NCBI GenBank assembly: GCA_022826535.1
Contig: JAJDUS010000105.1
Span: forward strand, 1-35,404
Source of the DNA: Prochlorococcaceae cyanobacterium jk18x1bzbins.87
GTDB lineage: Bacteria; Cyanobacteriota; Cyanobacteriia; PCC-6307; Cyanobiaceae
DNA length: 35,404 nucleotides
Reading direction: 5' to 3'
Shown here: positions 19,645 to 27,382 of the stretch, piece after piece
How the letters are laid out: every line of letters begins with the position of its first letter
Numbering within the stretch: the first letter of the stretch is position 1
Position numbers and translations under genes: made by a program
Notes under the pieces: generated by a model
What the model was told of the DNA's origin: nothing
Database searches by the model: none
The model's input: only the letters and a program-made list of their open reading frames with translations

Positions 19645-19675
19645 GGCGCCAAAGAGAGCAGCAGGAAGATGGGCG

Positions 19676-20158
19676 ATGACCCAGTTGTTTGGGTCCAGTG
19701 CGGAGCAGGTTGATCGCATCCGCCCCTTGTTCCCCAAGGAACGTGGTGTGAAGCGGGTGGATGACAGGAAGGTGTTGAGCGGCATTATCCCTGTCCTGCA
19801 GAAGGGGCTGCGCTGGGTGGATGCCGGCCCGCCTATGGTCCCCACAAAACCCTCTACAACCGTTTCTGCCGCTGGTCAGGCAAGGGTGTTGTTGATCTGA
19901 TCTTTTCTGAGTTGTCAGCATCCGATGCTGCAGAGCCAGAGGTCTTGATGATTGACGCCACTGATCTCAAAGCCCATCCCACGGCATCCAGCCTCAACAA
20001 GGGGGTCTGAGTCGCTGCCGCAGGCTGGATCGCAGGCGTCACAAAGTCGAGACTCTCCTTTTTCCCGATTGAAAGGCTGGCGGCCCATTGCAAACCGCTG
20101 CGCCCACGTCTTCCGTTCTGCCATCCTCCTGGCCGCCACCGTCCTCCTCTGGTTATGA
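19676..20158 (+). pseudogene. IS5-family transposase, frameshifted with central deletion
   Basis: The N-terminal part (MTQLFGSSAEQVDRIRPLFP, then VDDRKVLSGIIPVLQKGLRW) is the IS5-type DNA-binding domain. A one-base shift leads into YGPHKTLYNRFCRW and EVLMIDATDLKAHPTAS, which holds the first DDE aspartate. The middle, with the second Asp region, is missing. The reading resumes at RRRLDRRRHKVETL, shifts again at a T run, and ends SRLKGWRPIANRCAHVF through ILLAATVLLWL. The final stop lies inside the right inverted repeat. It cannot encode an active enzyme. Confidence 0.85.
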
Positions 20159-20168
20159 GTCCTGACCC
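20155..20168 (-). repeat. IS right terminal inverted repeat
   Basis: ATGAGTCCTGACCC is the exact complement of the left repeat and overlaps the transposase stop codon. Confidence 0.9.
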
Positions 20169-20261
20169 TAGCTGCAAGGGAGCAAGGGCTTTGGGATCGG
20201 TTTGTTACCCCGCCTCCGTGCAGTGGGATGCTAAAATTAGTTCACTCTTTAGGATAATGCT

Positions 20262-20399
20262 ATGGCTGACCGACGGGCCGGGAAAGGAATCCCCCATGTC
20301 CCCAGCAACGGGGGCGCACAGCCCCGCGCACGTAGCAAGAACGGTCGCTGGCGCAAAAAACGCTCCGACGCTGGAAAGCCCAGAAGCTACTCCTCTTGA
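20262..20399 (+). CDS. Short paralogue of the antitoxin N-terminal module
   Basis: This 45-residue frame starts MADRRAGKGIPHVPSNGGAQ, continues PR.RSKNGRWRKKRSD and ends AGKPRSYSS. It matches the first 40 residues of the antitoxin at 18577, with about three quarters of positions identical, and then stops. A GATAAT string at 20253-20258 lies just before the ATG, which would place a promoter too close for a normal leader. It may be a truncated second antitoxin gene whose remainder and toxin were lost, or a small basic protein in its own right. Its function is unknown. Confidence 0.45.
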   Translation: MADRRAGKGIPHVPSNGGAQPRARSKNGRWRKKRSDAGKPRSYSS

Positions 20400-20493
20400 G
20401 ATGCCCAAAGGGGGAACACCTGCTGCGCTGCGACTGGGGCCGGAATGGGTTTTGTCCTGATGGCACCCGCTCAACAACCGCTGCCCAGAAGCT

Positions 20494-21219
20494 TCATCGC
20501 GGCCGCACCACTGACAGGAGATACCCGGTTTCGTGCTGATGGGTGCGCCATGTGGCGATTTCGGCTTCATTTTCGTCCAATACCCTCGCCAGCCGGTCAT
20601 CTGCCCCAGGCCGAAGCTGGGCAATGCGCGCTTCAAGGGGACGATAGTAGTTTTCCCAGGCAAGATCACTGAGGCGCCGTTGGCCCAGGGTTTCATAGCC
20701 CGCTGCTTCGATCTGATCAGTGACCCCGGCTTCAGTCACCACGGTGACCCCCTCCTCCTGCCATAGGGCGCGTGCCCCATCCGAGGGGTTTTCGATGAAA
20801 TAGCAGGGTTCAGAAAAGGCGATGCTGCCGCCGGGCGCCAAACGGGGGTGCCAGCCTGGGAGCGCAACGCCAATGCTGAGGAAGTAGACCGCACCGGCGC
20901 ACCAGATCAAGTCAAACGGCCCCTGGGGCGCCAACATGTGGCCAGTCATCAGGGTGACCCGGTCATCCTGCCCCCACTGGGCGCGGGCGGCATCAATGAA
21001 CGGCCCGTGGAGATCCACGGCGGTGACATGCCCCTTTGGCGCAACGCGCAAAAGGGCGCCAATATCGCCCCCAGGGCCACTGGCGGCATCAAGCACCCGG
21101 GCTTCAGGGTTCAGGCCCGTAAGCGCTGCTGCCCAGACAACATCCGCCGCTTCCCCTGGCCCTTCCCGCGGCAGGTCGGCATGAAGTTGAAAGAAGGCAT
21201 CCGGATCAAACTCACCCAT
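20494..21219 (-). CDS. Class I SAM-dependent methyltransferase
   Basis: The 241-residue protein has a complete Rossmann methyltransferase core. Motif I is VLDAASGPGGD at residues 42-52, followed by HVTAVDLHGPFIDAA, FDLIWCAGAVYFL and LAPGGSIAFSEPCYF. The substrate cannot be inferred. The FSEPCYF and ENYYRPLEARI segments suggest a family more common in proteobacteria, so transfer is plausible. It is intact and faces away from ndhN. It lies in the accessory island, with no operon partner. Confidence 0.8.
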   Translation of the reverse strand: MGEFDPDAFFQLHADLPREGPGEAADVVWAAALTGLNPEARVLDAASGPGGDIGALLRVAPKGHVTAVDLHGPFIDAARAQWGQDDRVTLMTGHMLAPQGPFDLIWCAGAVYFLSIGVALPGWHPRLAPGGSIAFSEPCYFIENPSDGARALWQEEGVTVVTEAGVTDQIEAAGYETLGQRRLSDLAWENYYRPLEARIAQLRPGADDRLARVLDENEAEIATWRTHQHETGYLLSVVRPR

Positions 21220-21417
21220 GGTGCAAGTACTTTGTCATGTACGGGTTTCCATATCTTCGGTGCCCATGGTCACACGGGGCGCAGCCTCGGTTCCCTCTTG
21301 GGTGATAGGCTGTTAAAGATGCACAGTAATGGACAACGACGGCCAGAGCAGCATCCCCCATGAAGAGCAAGGTGGTCTCTGCCAAACTGGGCGGATAATC
21401 ACCGCCACTGCCCCCCT
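21220..21417. other. Divergent intergenic region before ndhN
   Basis: These 198 bases separate the methyltransferase (minus) from ndhN (plus) and should contain promoters for both. I do not see a clear -35/-10 pair. No gene is recognised. Confidence 0.4.
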
Positions 21418-21882
21418 ATGCCACTGCTGCTTGGTATCCGCCGCTTTCGCAAGGATCTGGAGCGCCATGGCGCCATGGCCGTCATGGCCCCCCCCGAGGG
21501 GGGCTTTGAGACCCGTCTGTTGCGCCGCCTCCGGGCAGCAGGCTATGCCGCCCACATGTGCTCGGCCCGGGGCCTGGGGGATCCGGAGACGTTTCTCCTG
21601 GGTCTCCATGGGGTCCGTCCACCCCATTTGGGGCATCAAAGTATTGGTGGTGGGGCTGCCGTTGGCGCCGTGTCCATGGCCCTGCCCCAACTCATGCCCC
21701 AGCTTCAAACGGGCAGGCCGGTGCTGTTGTGGCTCCTGGAAGCCCAGGTGCTCAGCCGGGCAGAGTTGGAAGCCTTTGTGAAACTACCCCAGCGTTACCC
21801 TGGCTTCCATGTTGCCTGTGAGCTGGGGGGCAGCCGGACCCTGCGCTGGCAACCCCTGGCTGCGGCATTGGTAGCGACCTGA
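21418..21882 (+). CDS. ndhN: NAD(P)H-quinone oxidoreductase subunit N
   Basis: NdhN is a cyanobacterial/chloroplast-specific subunit of NDH-1, which carries out cyclic electron flow and respiration in thylakoids. The 154-residue protein starts MPLLLGIRRFRKDLE. It has LERHGAMAVMAPPEGGFETR near the start, GLGDPETFLLGLHGVRPPHL in the middle, and PGFHVACELGGSR.LRW at the end. The downstream ldpA start is only four bases after its stop, so the two are co-transcribed. In relatives this gene is expected next to the ribosomal cluster. Confidence 0.93.
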   Translation: MPLLLGIRRFRKDLERHGAMAVMAPPEGGFETRLLRRLRAAGYAAHMCSARGLGDPETFLLGLHGVRPPHLGHQSIGGGAAVGAVSMALPQLMPQLQTGRPVLLWLLEAQVLSRAELEAFVKLPQRYPGFHVACELGGSRTLRWQPLAAALVAT

Positions 21883-21886
21883 AGCC

Positions 21887-22906
21887 GTGTTGGGACATGC
21901 CCCTGAGGCGGCTCTGCGTCATGGCTGTTGGCGCAAGTTGATTTGCGGGGCCAGCAACCAGGACCTGGCCGCCATTACGGATTTGGCCTGGGTCTATACC
22001 CGCGCCGGCATCCATTGCATTGATGTGGCACCTGATCCAGCAGCGGTGGTCGCCGCCCGCCAGGGCATTGCCGCCGCCCTCAAGCCGGGGCAACCTCCCC
22101 CGTGGCTCATGGTCAGCCTCAATGACGATACGGATCCCCATTTCCGTAAGGCCCATTTTGATCCCCGCTGTTGCCCTGCAGACTGTCCCCGCCCCTGTGA
22201 GGCCGCCTGCCCGGTGGCGGCCATTTCAGCGACGGGGGTGGCCATGGCCCGCTGTTATGGCTGTGGGCGTTGCCTATCGGTGTGTCCCCTGGGTCTCATT
22301 GCGGAGCGACCGTGGCGTCTGGAGCGCTCCCAACTGCTGGAGATCCTGGAGACCTGTCAACCGGACGCCCTGGAAATCCACACCCGACCTGGAGCGGTCT
22401 CTCCGTTTACCCAACTCTTGGCCTCGCTGCAGCCCCTGCTGCCCCGGTTGCGGCTGTTGGCGGTGAGTGTTGGTGGCCCCTTGCACCAACTGATTCCCTA
22501 TTTGTGGCAACTTCACAGGTTACTTCTGAATCAGCCGGTTCCCCATCTTTGGCAACTGGATGGTCGCCCCATGAGTGGAGACCTGGGCCGCGGCACGGCC
22601 CACGCGGCTGTGGCGTTGGCCCTTGGCGTCTCTCGCCATGGCCCCCCCGGACTGCTACAGGTGGCTGGGGGCGTCAACAAGCATACCCAGACGCTTCTGG
22701 ATCGCCATGGCTTGACTGGCCTTGGGGAGAGGCCCCCGGCAGTGGTGGGCATGGCCTTTGGCGGCGCCGCCCGTCAACTGCTGAGCCCCTGGCTGGCGGC
22801 TGCCCAGGCGCGGGGCAAACCCCTCCACCAAGATCCCGACCTGGCGGACATTGCCGTGGGGCAGGCCCAGGCGCTCTTGAACCTGCTGGCTGGGTCGAGG
22901 GCTTGA
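21887..22906 (+). CDS. ldpA: Light-dependent period protein LdpA, iron-sulfur protein
   Basis: LdpA is a redox-sensing component of the cyanobacterial circadian input pathway. The 339-residue protein begins with a GTG at 21887 (a TTG follows directly). It contains WRKLICGASNQDLAAI, then two cysteine clusters: C95-C96-C100-C104-C108 (CCPADCPRPCEAACP) and C123-C126-C129-C133 (CYGCGRCLSVCP). Those match a pair of Fe-S clusters of ferredoxin type. The C-terminal part contains a GRPMSGDLG..TAHAAV segment, as in relatives. It follows ndhN by four bases. Confidence 0.9.
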   Translation: MLGHAPEAALRHGCWRKLICGASNQDLAAITDLAWVYTRAGIHCIDVAPDPAAVVAARQGIAAALKPGQPPPWLMVSLNDDTDPHFRKAHFDPRCCPADCPRPCEAACPVAAISATGVAMARCYGCGRCLSVCPLGLIAERPWRLERSQLLEILETCQPDALEIHTRPGAVSPFTQLLASLQPLLPRLRLLAVSVGGPLHQLIPYLWQLHRLLLNQPVPHLWQLDGRPMSGDLGRGTAHAAVALALGVSRHGPPGLLQVAGGVNKHTQTLLDRHGLTGLGERPPAVVGMAFGGAARQLLSPWLAAAQARGKPLHQDPDLADIAVGQAQALLNLLAGSRA

Positions 22907-23464
22907 CTGAGAAACTTCTGCAGTCACCCATGGGTGCGCCCACTCACGCCCCTAGCAGGAGCAGGGAAGCAAGCCTGGCTGCCTCAGCGTCAACACCTAA
23001 AAGCTACCGGTCTACTTTTCAAGGATGCACTACTCCACAATTCCAACTACTGCGGCTCCAAGCCCGAAAATCAGCCCACTGGCCACAGCCACAGGAACTG
23101 TGCCTGGAATGCCCCACCCTGCAGAAGCAATCCCTATCCCAGAACCCACTTTTGCACCTACAGCTGCTCCGGCTGCTCCAAGCCCCGTTCCTGCTGCTGC
23201 CCCTGCCAATGCTCCCGCAATCATTCGTCTTGCCCCGTACTGTCAAGGGTACTACAGATGGAATAGACCTAACCTGTCCCTGTCAAGTTGTCAAGTCGCT
23301 TCTCACACCCCTTCAAATGGATTCTCGGCCGTTACTCCTACGGCCCTTGGGAGCGAAGGGATACTTTATGCAGTAGCCCGTGCAGTGTCCCGGTCTCTCC
23401 TAAACGTCAACTTGCCCCTTGAGCCAGGGGCTTGACTTAAAGTCAGAGTCCCCACTTCCCGGCC
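22907..23464. other. Spacer between ldpA and the ATPase gene
   Basis: This 558-base spacer holds one candidate small gene on the minus strand (23030-23224). It also has a weak stem, GCCCCT-TGAGCC-AGGGGC, at 23414-23431, just before the ATPase gene; it has no T run, so it is not called a terminator. Confidence 0.4.
23030..23224 (-). CDS. Possible small glycine-zipper membrane peptide
   Basis: A 64-residue frame reads MIAGALAGAAAGTGLGAAGA, then AVGAKVGSGIGIASAGWG, and ends FGLGAAVVGIVE. Gly and Ala repeat in GxxxG/AxxxG steps with no acidic residue until the last position. That pattern fits glycine-zipper membrane proteins and some bacteriocin precursors. The frame is open for only six codons upstream of the ATG. 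A TTGACA at 23246-23241 is too close to the ATG to be its -35 box. There is no double-glycine leader. It may be real or a compositional accident. Confidence 0.4.
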   Translation of the reverse strand: MIAGALAGAAAGTGLGAAGAAVGAKVGSGIGIASAGWGIPGTVPVAVASGLIFGLGAAVVGIVE

Positions 23465-24871
23465 ATGGCCGTGCCAGTTCATTGCGCTCCTGGCCAGCCC
23501 GGACTCCAGCCCATCACCATCCGCGAGCAGCGGGTCACCGATGATCTGGATCGCCTGCTGGCGGTGTTGCCGGAGTCCCTCCAGCAGCAACTGGCTTCAG
23601 CAGAGCGACGCCAGGATTTGTTGGAGGTGGTGCTGGATTTGGGGCGTCCTCCAGAGGCCCGTTATCCAGGCCGGCGGCTGGATTTGGAGGATGCTCCCCT
23701 CAGTCGGGAGGCGTTGGACGGGGTCATTGCCCGGGTGGGTCGCTTTGGCGGGGATAACCGGGCGGGAATTGCGCGGACCCTGCACCGCATCAGCGCCATG
23801 CGCAACCGCTCGGGGGAGGTGATTGGTCTCACCTGTCGTGTGGGGCGTGCTGTGTACGGCACCGTGGCCGTCGTCAGCGACCTGGTGGAATCCAACCAAT
23901 CCATCCTGATCATGGGGTATCCTGGCGTGGGCAAGACCACTGTGCTGCGGGAAATCTCCCGGGTGCTGGCGGATGAGATGGGCCAGCGGGTGGTGGTCAT
24001 TGACACCAGCAACGAAATTGCTGGGGATGGAGACATTCCCCACCCAGCCATTGGCCGTGCGCGACGGATGCAGGTGCCAGAGCCACAGCATCAGCACCGG
24101 GTCATGATTGAAGCGGTGGAAAACCACATGCCCGAGGTGATTGTCATTGATGAGATCGGGAGTGAGCAGGAGGCCTGGGCAGCCCGCACCATTGCTGAGC
24201 GGGGCGTGCAACTGGTGGGCACAGCCCATGGCCATCAACTGGCCAACCTGATCAAGAACCCTGCCCTCCGTGACCTGATTGGCGGCCTCCAGGCGGTCAC
24301 CCTGGGGGACGAGGAGGCCCGCCGCCGCGGCTCGCAAAAAACAGTGCAGGAGCGCTGTGCATCGCCCACCTTCCCCCTGGCTGTGGAAATGCACAGCCGT
24401 GACTGTTGGCATGTGCATTGGAATGTGGCCCGTACCGTGGATGCCCTGCTACGGGATCGTCCTGTCCAACCGCAGGTGCGGCGCCTGGATGAACGGGGTG
24501 TTCTCCATGTACATGATCCCTCCCCCTGCCCCCCTGGGGTGGGCAAACCCGGAAAACCTGCCGGGGCGCAGACTGAGCTCCCCGCTGCCCAGGACACTCC
24601 CCTCCGCATCTATCCCTCCGGTGTGACCCCCCACCAGTTGGACGTGCTGATCCATGATCGGCAGTTGCCGGTACGGGTGGTGCGCACAGTGGATCGGGCT
24701 GATGCGGTGCTCTCCCTGCGCAACAGCCTCAGCCATGATCCAGGAGCACGGCGGACCGCCAAAGGCTTGGGGGTTCCCATCCATGTGATCAAGTCCGCCA
24801 GCCCCACCCAACTGCAAAAAGCCCTGGAGCGTTTGCTGTTGCGCTTTCACACCAAGGGCCACGTGGTGTAA
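23465..24871 (+). CDS. Ycf45/SpoIIIAA-like AAA ATPase, R3H end absent
   Basis: The 468-residue protein matches the cyanobacterial single-stranded-nucleic-acid-binding R3H/Ycf45 ATPase. The N-terminal domain has ISAMRNR.GEVIGLTCRVGR, then Walker A GYPGVGKTT (151-159), VVVIDTSNEIAGDGD, VIVIDEIG (Walker B) and LVGTAHG. The C-terminal part includes a VRVVRTVDRADAVLSLR domain. Relatives end with an R3H domain, but here the protein stops at HTKGHVV, 25 bases before tRNA-Gln. No R3H residues can be read in the remaining bases, so the end is lost or moved. Its role in cyanobacteria is not defined. Confidence 0.85.
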   Translation: MAVPVHCAPGQPGLQPITIREQRVTDDLDRLLAVLPESLQQQLASAERRQDLLEVVLDLGRPPEARYPGRRLDLEDAPLSREALDGVIARVGRFGGDNRAGIARTLHRISAMRNRSGEVIGLTCRVGRAVYGTVAVVSDLVESNQSILIMGYPGVGKTTVLREISRVLADEMGQRVVVIDTSNEIAGDGDIPHPAIGRARRMQVPEPQHQHRVMIEAVENHMPEVIVIDEIGSEQEAWAARTIAERGVQLVGTAHGHQLANLIKNPALRDLIGGLQAVTLGDEEARRRGSQKTVQERCASPTFPLAVEMHSRDCWHVHWNVARTVDALLRDRPVQPQVRRLDERGVLHVHDPSPCPPGVGKPGKPAGAQTELPAAQDTPLRIYPSGVTPHQLDVLIHDRQLPVRVVRTVDRADAVLSLRNSLSHDPGARRTAKGLGVPIHVIKSASPTQLQKALERLLLRFHTKGHVV

Positions 24872-24896
24872 AGTAGAGGGGTTGAATTCCCCACAG

Positions 24897-24968
24897 TGGG
24901 CCGTCGCCAAGTGGTAAGGCAGCGGGTTTTGGTCCCGCCATTCCTAGGTTCGAATCCTAGCGGCCCAG
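24897..24968 (+). tRNA. trnQ: tRNA-Gln (UUG)
   Basis: This 72-base cloverleaf has the acceptor stem TGGGCCG / CGGCCCA with discriminator G. The anticodon stem GCGGG/CCCGC has loop TTTTGGT, giving anticodon TTG, and the T arm CTAGG-TTCGAAT-CCTAG is intact. No CCA is encoded. It reads CAA and, by wobble, CAG. It lies 25 bases after the ATPase gene. Confidence 0.95.
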
Positions 24969-25052
24969 TTGACATCCATATTCCTCCTTACCTGGCAGCC
25001 TCCACCCTGGCCCAACCCAAGGTGGGACATGGGACCACTTGCCGGGTGCGTG

Positions 25053-25538
25053 TCAGTGGTCATCGCTGTGGCCACGGGTCCTGGTGGTCTGCTGATGGGC
25101 TTTGCGCACCATCCAGTATCCCGCTGAGAGAAAGACAATGGCGGCCCCCAGTGCCACAATCATGGGTGCCGGATCCTCAATATCCGGCTTGAGAACAATC
25201 ACCTTGCGGGCCAGGGCCGTCAGGGCTGTGGCCAGAACCAGTTCCAACTGGATGATGTGGTGCCGTAGATAGGCGGTAATGTTCTCCAGGACCTCAATGG
25301 CAATGAGGAGGGTGAGCAACTCTCCCAGAAGGGAAACCAGTCCACCCCCCATCAGGTTGGCGTCTGTGCGGTAGACGGCCTGGGCCATGTGGGTCAGCAG
25401 ATGGGCTGTGGCCACAACAATGACCACCCCCAGCGCCACCGCCAGGACACGGGCCAGCACCCGTTCAAAGCGGCCCAGCAGCTCAAGGAAGTGGTCGTCG
25501 TTCACGATGGAGGAGACGAGGCGACGCATGGCGGTCAT
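25053..25538 (-). CDS. PsiE-like (phosphate-starvation-inducible family) membrane protein
   Basis: This 161-residue protein shows about four hydrophobic helices. They include LARVLAVALGVVIVVATAHL, a segment LLTLLIAIEVLENITAYLRH and a last helix near IVALGAAIVFLSAGYWMV. The E-NI-AYLRHH--QLELVL-TALTALARKVIVL pattern is typical of the PsiE/DUF family in cyanobacteria. Its function is unknown. Its ATG overlaps the recQ stop (ATGA), so it is the last member of the topA-recQ chain. Confidence 0.8.
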   Translation of the reverse strand: MTAMRRLVSSIVNDDHFLELLGRFERVLARVLAVALGVVIVVATAHLLTHMAQAVYRTDANLMGGGLVSLLGELLTLLIAIEVLENITAYLRHHIIQLELVLATALTALARKVIVLKPDIEDPAPMIVALGAAIVFLSAGYWMVRKAHQQTTRTRGHSDDH

Positions 25539-27382
25539 GGCTGGGGATCAGAAGAAGGAGGAGCCTTTGCCGCAATTGCAGTCAGGAAGGGTTCCGCGAA
25601 ATCCTTCAGTTTTACGGCCCCGACCCCATTCACCTGGGCAAACTCCTCCACCGTGTGGGGGCAGCGGCGGGCCATATCAATGAGGGTGCGATCAGGAAAG
25701 ATGATGTAGGCTGGCACGCCCCGCTGCCGGGCCAAGTGCAATCGTAACGCCTTGAGGGCGGCGAGAAGATCGCCTTGTTCGTCACTCAAGGATCCATCGG
25801 CTTGGCTGGCCTTTGCTTTGCGGGCCTTGGTGGATGATTCAGGGGACTGCTGTGGGGGGGCAACGGTATCTTCCCGGTAGAGAAAGGTTCCCTCCCCCAC
25901 CCGAAGTTCATGACCCTTGGGGGTGACCATCAGGCTGCCATAGCCGGCAATATCCAGCTTGAGGAGGCCACTGGCCACCATCTGGCGAATGAGGGAACGC
26001 CATTGTTTTTTACTGCACCCTTTCCCCACGCCAAAGCTCTTCAGTCTTTCGTGCCCAGCCCGGCGCACTTTCTCCGTCAGGGAGCCATAAACAATATTGA
26101 TCACATGGGCAGCGCCATAGTATTGCCCGGATTGGTGGACAGCCGCCAGCACCTGCCGCGCCATCTCCGTGCCATCCACGCAGGATACCGGATGGTGGCA
26201 AATGTCGCAGTTGCCGCAGGGTTCGCTCCCCTCCCCGAAATACGCCAGCAATGGAATCCGGCGACAGGAGGGGGATTCGCAGTAGCCCAGCAGGGCATCC
26301 AGCCGCTTGTGCTCCCGTCGTTTGCGCTCCGGGCTGGAGTCTTCATCTTCAATGAACTGGCGCCGCACCCGCACATCCCCCAGGCCATAGAGCATATGGG
26401 CCTCCGCGGCGGCTCCGTCCCGCCCGGCCCGGCCAATCTCCTGGTAGTAGGCCTCCATGGTGCCGGGCAGGTCCGTATGCACCACAAAGCGCACATCAGC
26501 TTTGTCGATGCCCATACCAAAGGCAATGGTGGCCACCATCACCACCGCTTGATCCGTGATGAAGGCATTCTGGTTGGCCTCGCGGGCAGCTTGATCCATG
26601 GCTGCGTGGTAGGGGAGGGCATGGAAGCCTTCCTGCTGCAGCAGCTCAGCTACCGCTTCCGTTTTCTTCCGGGAGAGGCAATACACAATGCCGCTCTCGT
26701 TCTGGTGACCGGCCAGGATGTTGAGTAGCTGCTGTTTCCAGTTCCGCTTCATCTGCACCGAGAGGTGGATATTGGGCCGGTCAAACCCCTGCACCACCTG
26801 CTCCATCTGTCCCCGCAGCAATTGTTGGGCAATGTCGTCCCGGGTGACGGCATCTGCGGTAGCTGTCAGGGCCAGGATGGGCACATGGGGGAAGAGATCA
26901 TTGAGGCGGCAGAGATCGGCATATTCTGGCCGGAAGCCATGGCCCCACTGGGAAATGCAGTGGGCCTCGTCAATGGCCAGCAGGGTGAGGGGCAATTTGG
27001 CCAGGGCGGCCAGCATGGGTTCCGTCATGAGCCGCTCCGGCGCCATGTAGAGCAGTCGGGTTACACCGGCAGCTACGCGACGCCATGTGGCCACGTTCTC
27101 TGCTCGTCTTCTGCCGGAATTGATGCTTTCCGCCGCCACGCCACAGAGGCGCAAGGCCGCCACCTGGTCTTGCATCAAGGCCACCAGGGGAGAGACCACC
27201 ACCGTCAGCCCACCCCGCACCAGGGCCGGCACTTGAAAACAGAGGGATTTGCCAGCGCCTGTGGGCATCACCGCCAGCACATGGCGGTTGTCCAGGATGG
27301 CTCCGATCACCTCCGCCTGGCCAGGACGAAACCCTGGGTGACCAAAAACATCCTGGAGGATGGCCAGTGGGGAAGGCGTCAT
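25535..27382 (-). CDS. recQ: ATP-dependent DNA helicase RecQ
   Basis: RecQ is a 3'-5' helicase in recombination and fork repair. The 615-residue protein has the Q motif (FRPGQ, 18-22), Walker A PTGAGKS (40-46), DEAHCISQWGHGFRPEY, and motif VI QEIGRAGRDG. A zinc site (C-ESPSC...CGNCDIC) comes next, then a winged-helix region. A C-terminal HRDC domain follows (LRLHLARQRGVPAYIIFPDRTL ... VNGVGAVKLKDF), preceded by a Lys/Ser-rich linker. It overlaps both neighbours by four bases. Confidence 0.95.
   Translation of the reverse strand: MTPSPLAILQDVFGHPGFRPGQAEVIGAILDNRHVLAVMPTGAGKSLCFQVPALVRGGLTVVVSPLVALMQDQVAALRLCGVAAESINSGRRRAENVATWRRVAAGVTRLLYMAPERLMTEPMLAALAKLPLTLLAIDEAHCISQWGHGFRPEYADLCRLNDLFPHVPILALTATADAVTRDDIAQQLLRGQMEQVVQGFDRPNIHLSVQMKRNWKQQLLNILAGHQNESGIVYCLSRKKTEAVAELLQQEGFHALPYHAAMDQAAREANQNAFITDQAVVMVATIAFGMGIDKADVRFVVHTDLPGTMEAYYQEIGRAGRDGAAAEAHMLYGLGDVRVRRQFIEDEDSSPERKRREHKRLDALLGYCESPSCRRIPLLAYFGEGSEPCGNCDICHHPVSCVDGTEMARQVLAAVHQSGQYYGAAHVINIVYGSLTEKVRRAGHERLKSFGVGKGCSKKQWRSLIRQMVASGLLKLDIAGYGSLMVTPKGHELRVGEGTFLYREDTVAPPQQSPESSTKARKAKASQADGSLSDEQGDLLAALKALRLHLARQRGVPAYIIFPDRTLIDMARRCPHTVEEFAQVNGVGAVKLKDFAEPFLTAIAAKAPPSSDPQP

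Larger units (their letters stand above)
19599..20168 (+). mobile_element. IS5-family element, internally deleted (570 bp)
   Basis: The element is bounded by perfect 14-bp inverted repeats, GGGTCAGGACTCAT at 19599-19612 and its complement at 20155-20168. The right flank starts TA; the left flank ends CA. In the second copy at 35215 the left flank ends TA, consistent with a TA-type target and one substitution here. The transposase inside has both ends but lacks the centre, so the element is defective. It could still be mobilised in trans by a complete copy. It lies between the frameshifted toxin and a short antitoxin-like gene. Confidence 0.85.

Noticed and set aside
19676-19900. Programmed frameshift in the IS5-family transposase
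   Set aside because: There is no slippery run near the shift at about 19833, and the element has lost its centre anyway; ordinary decay is simpler.
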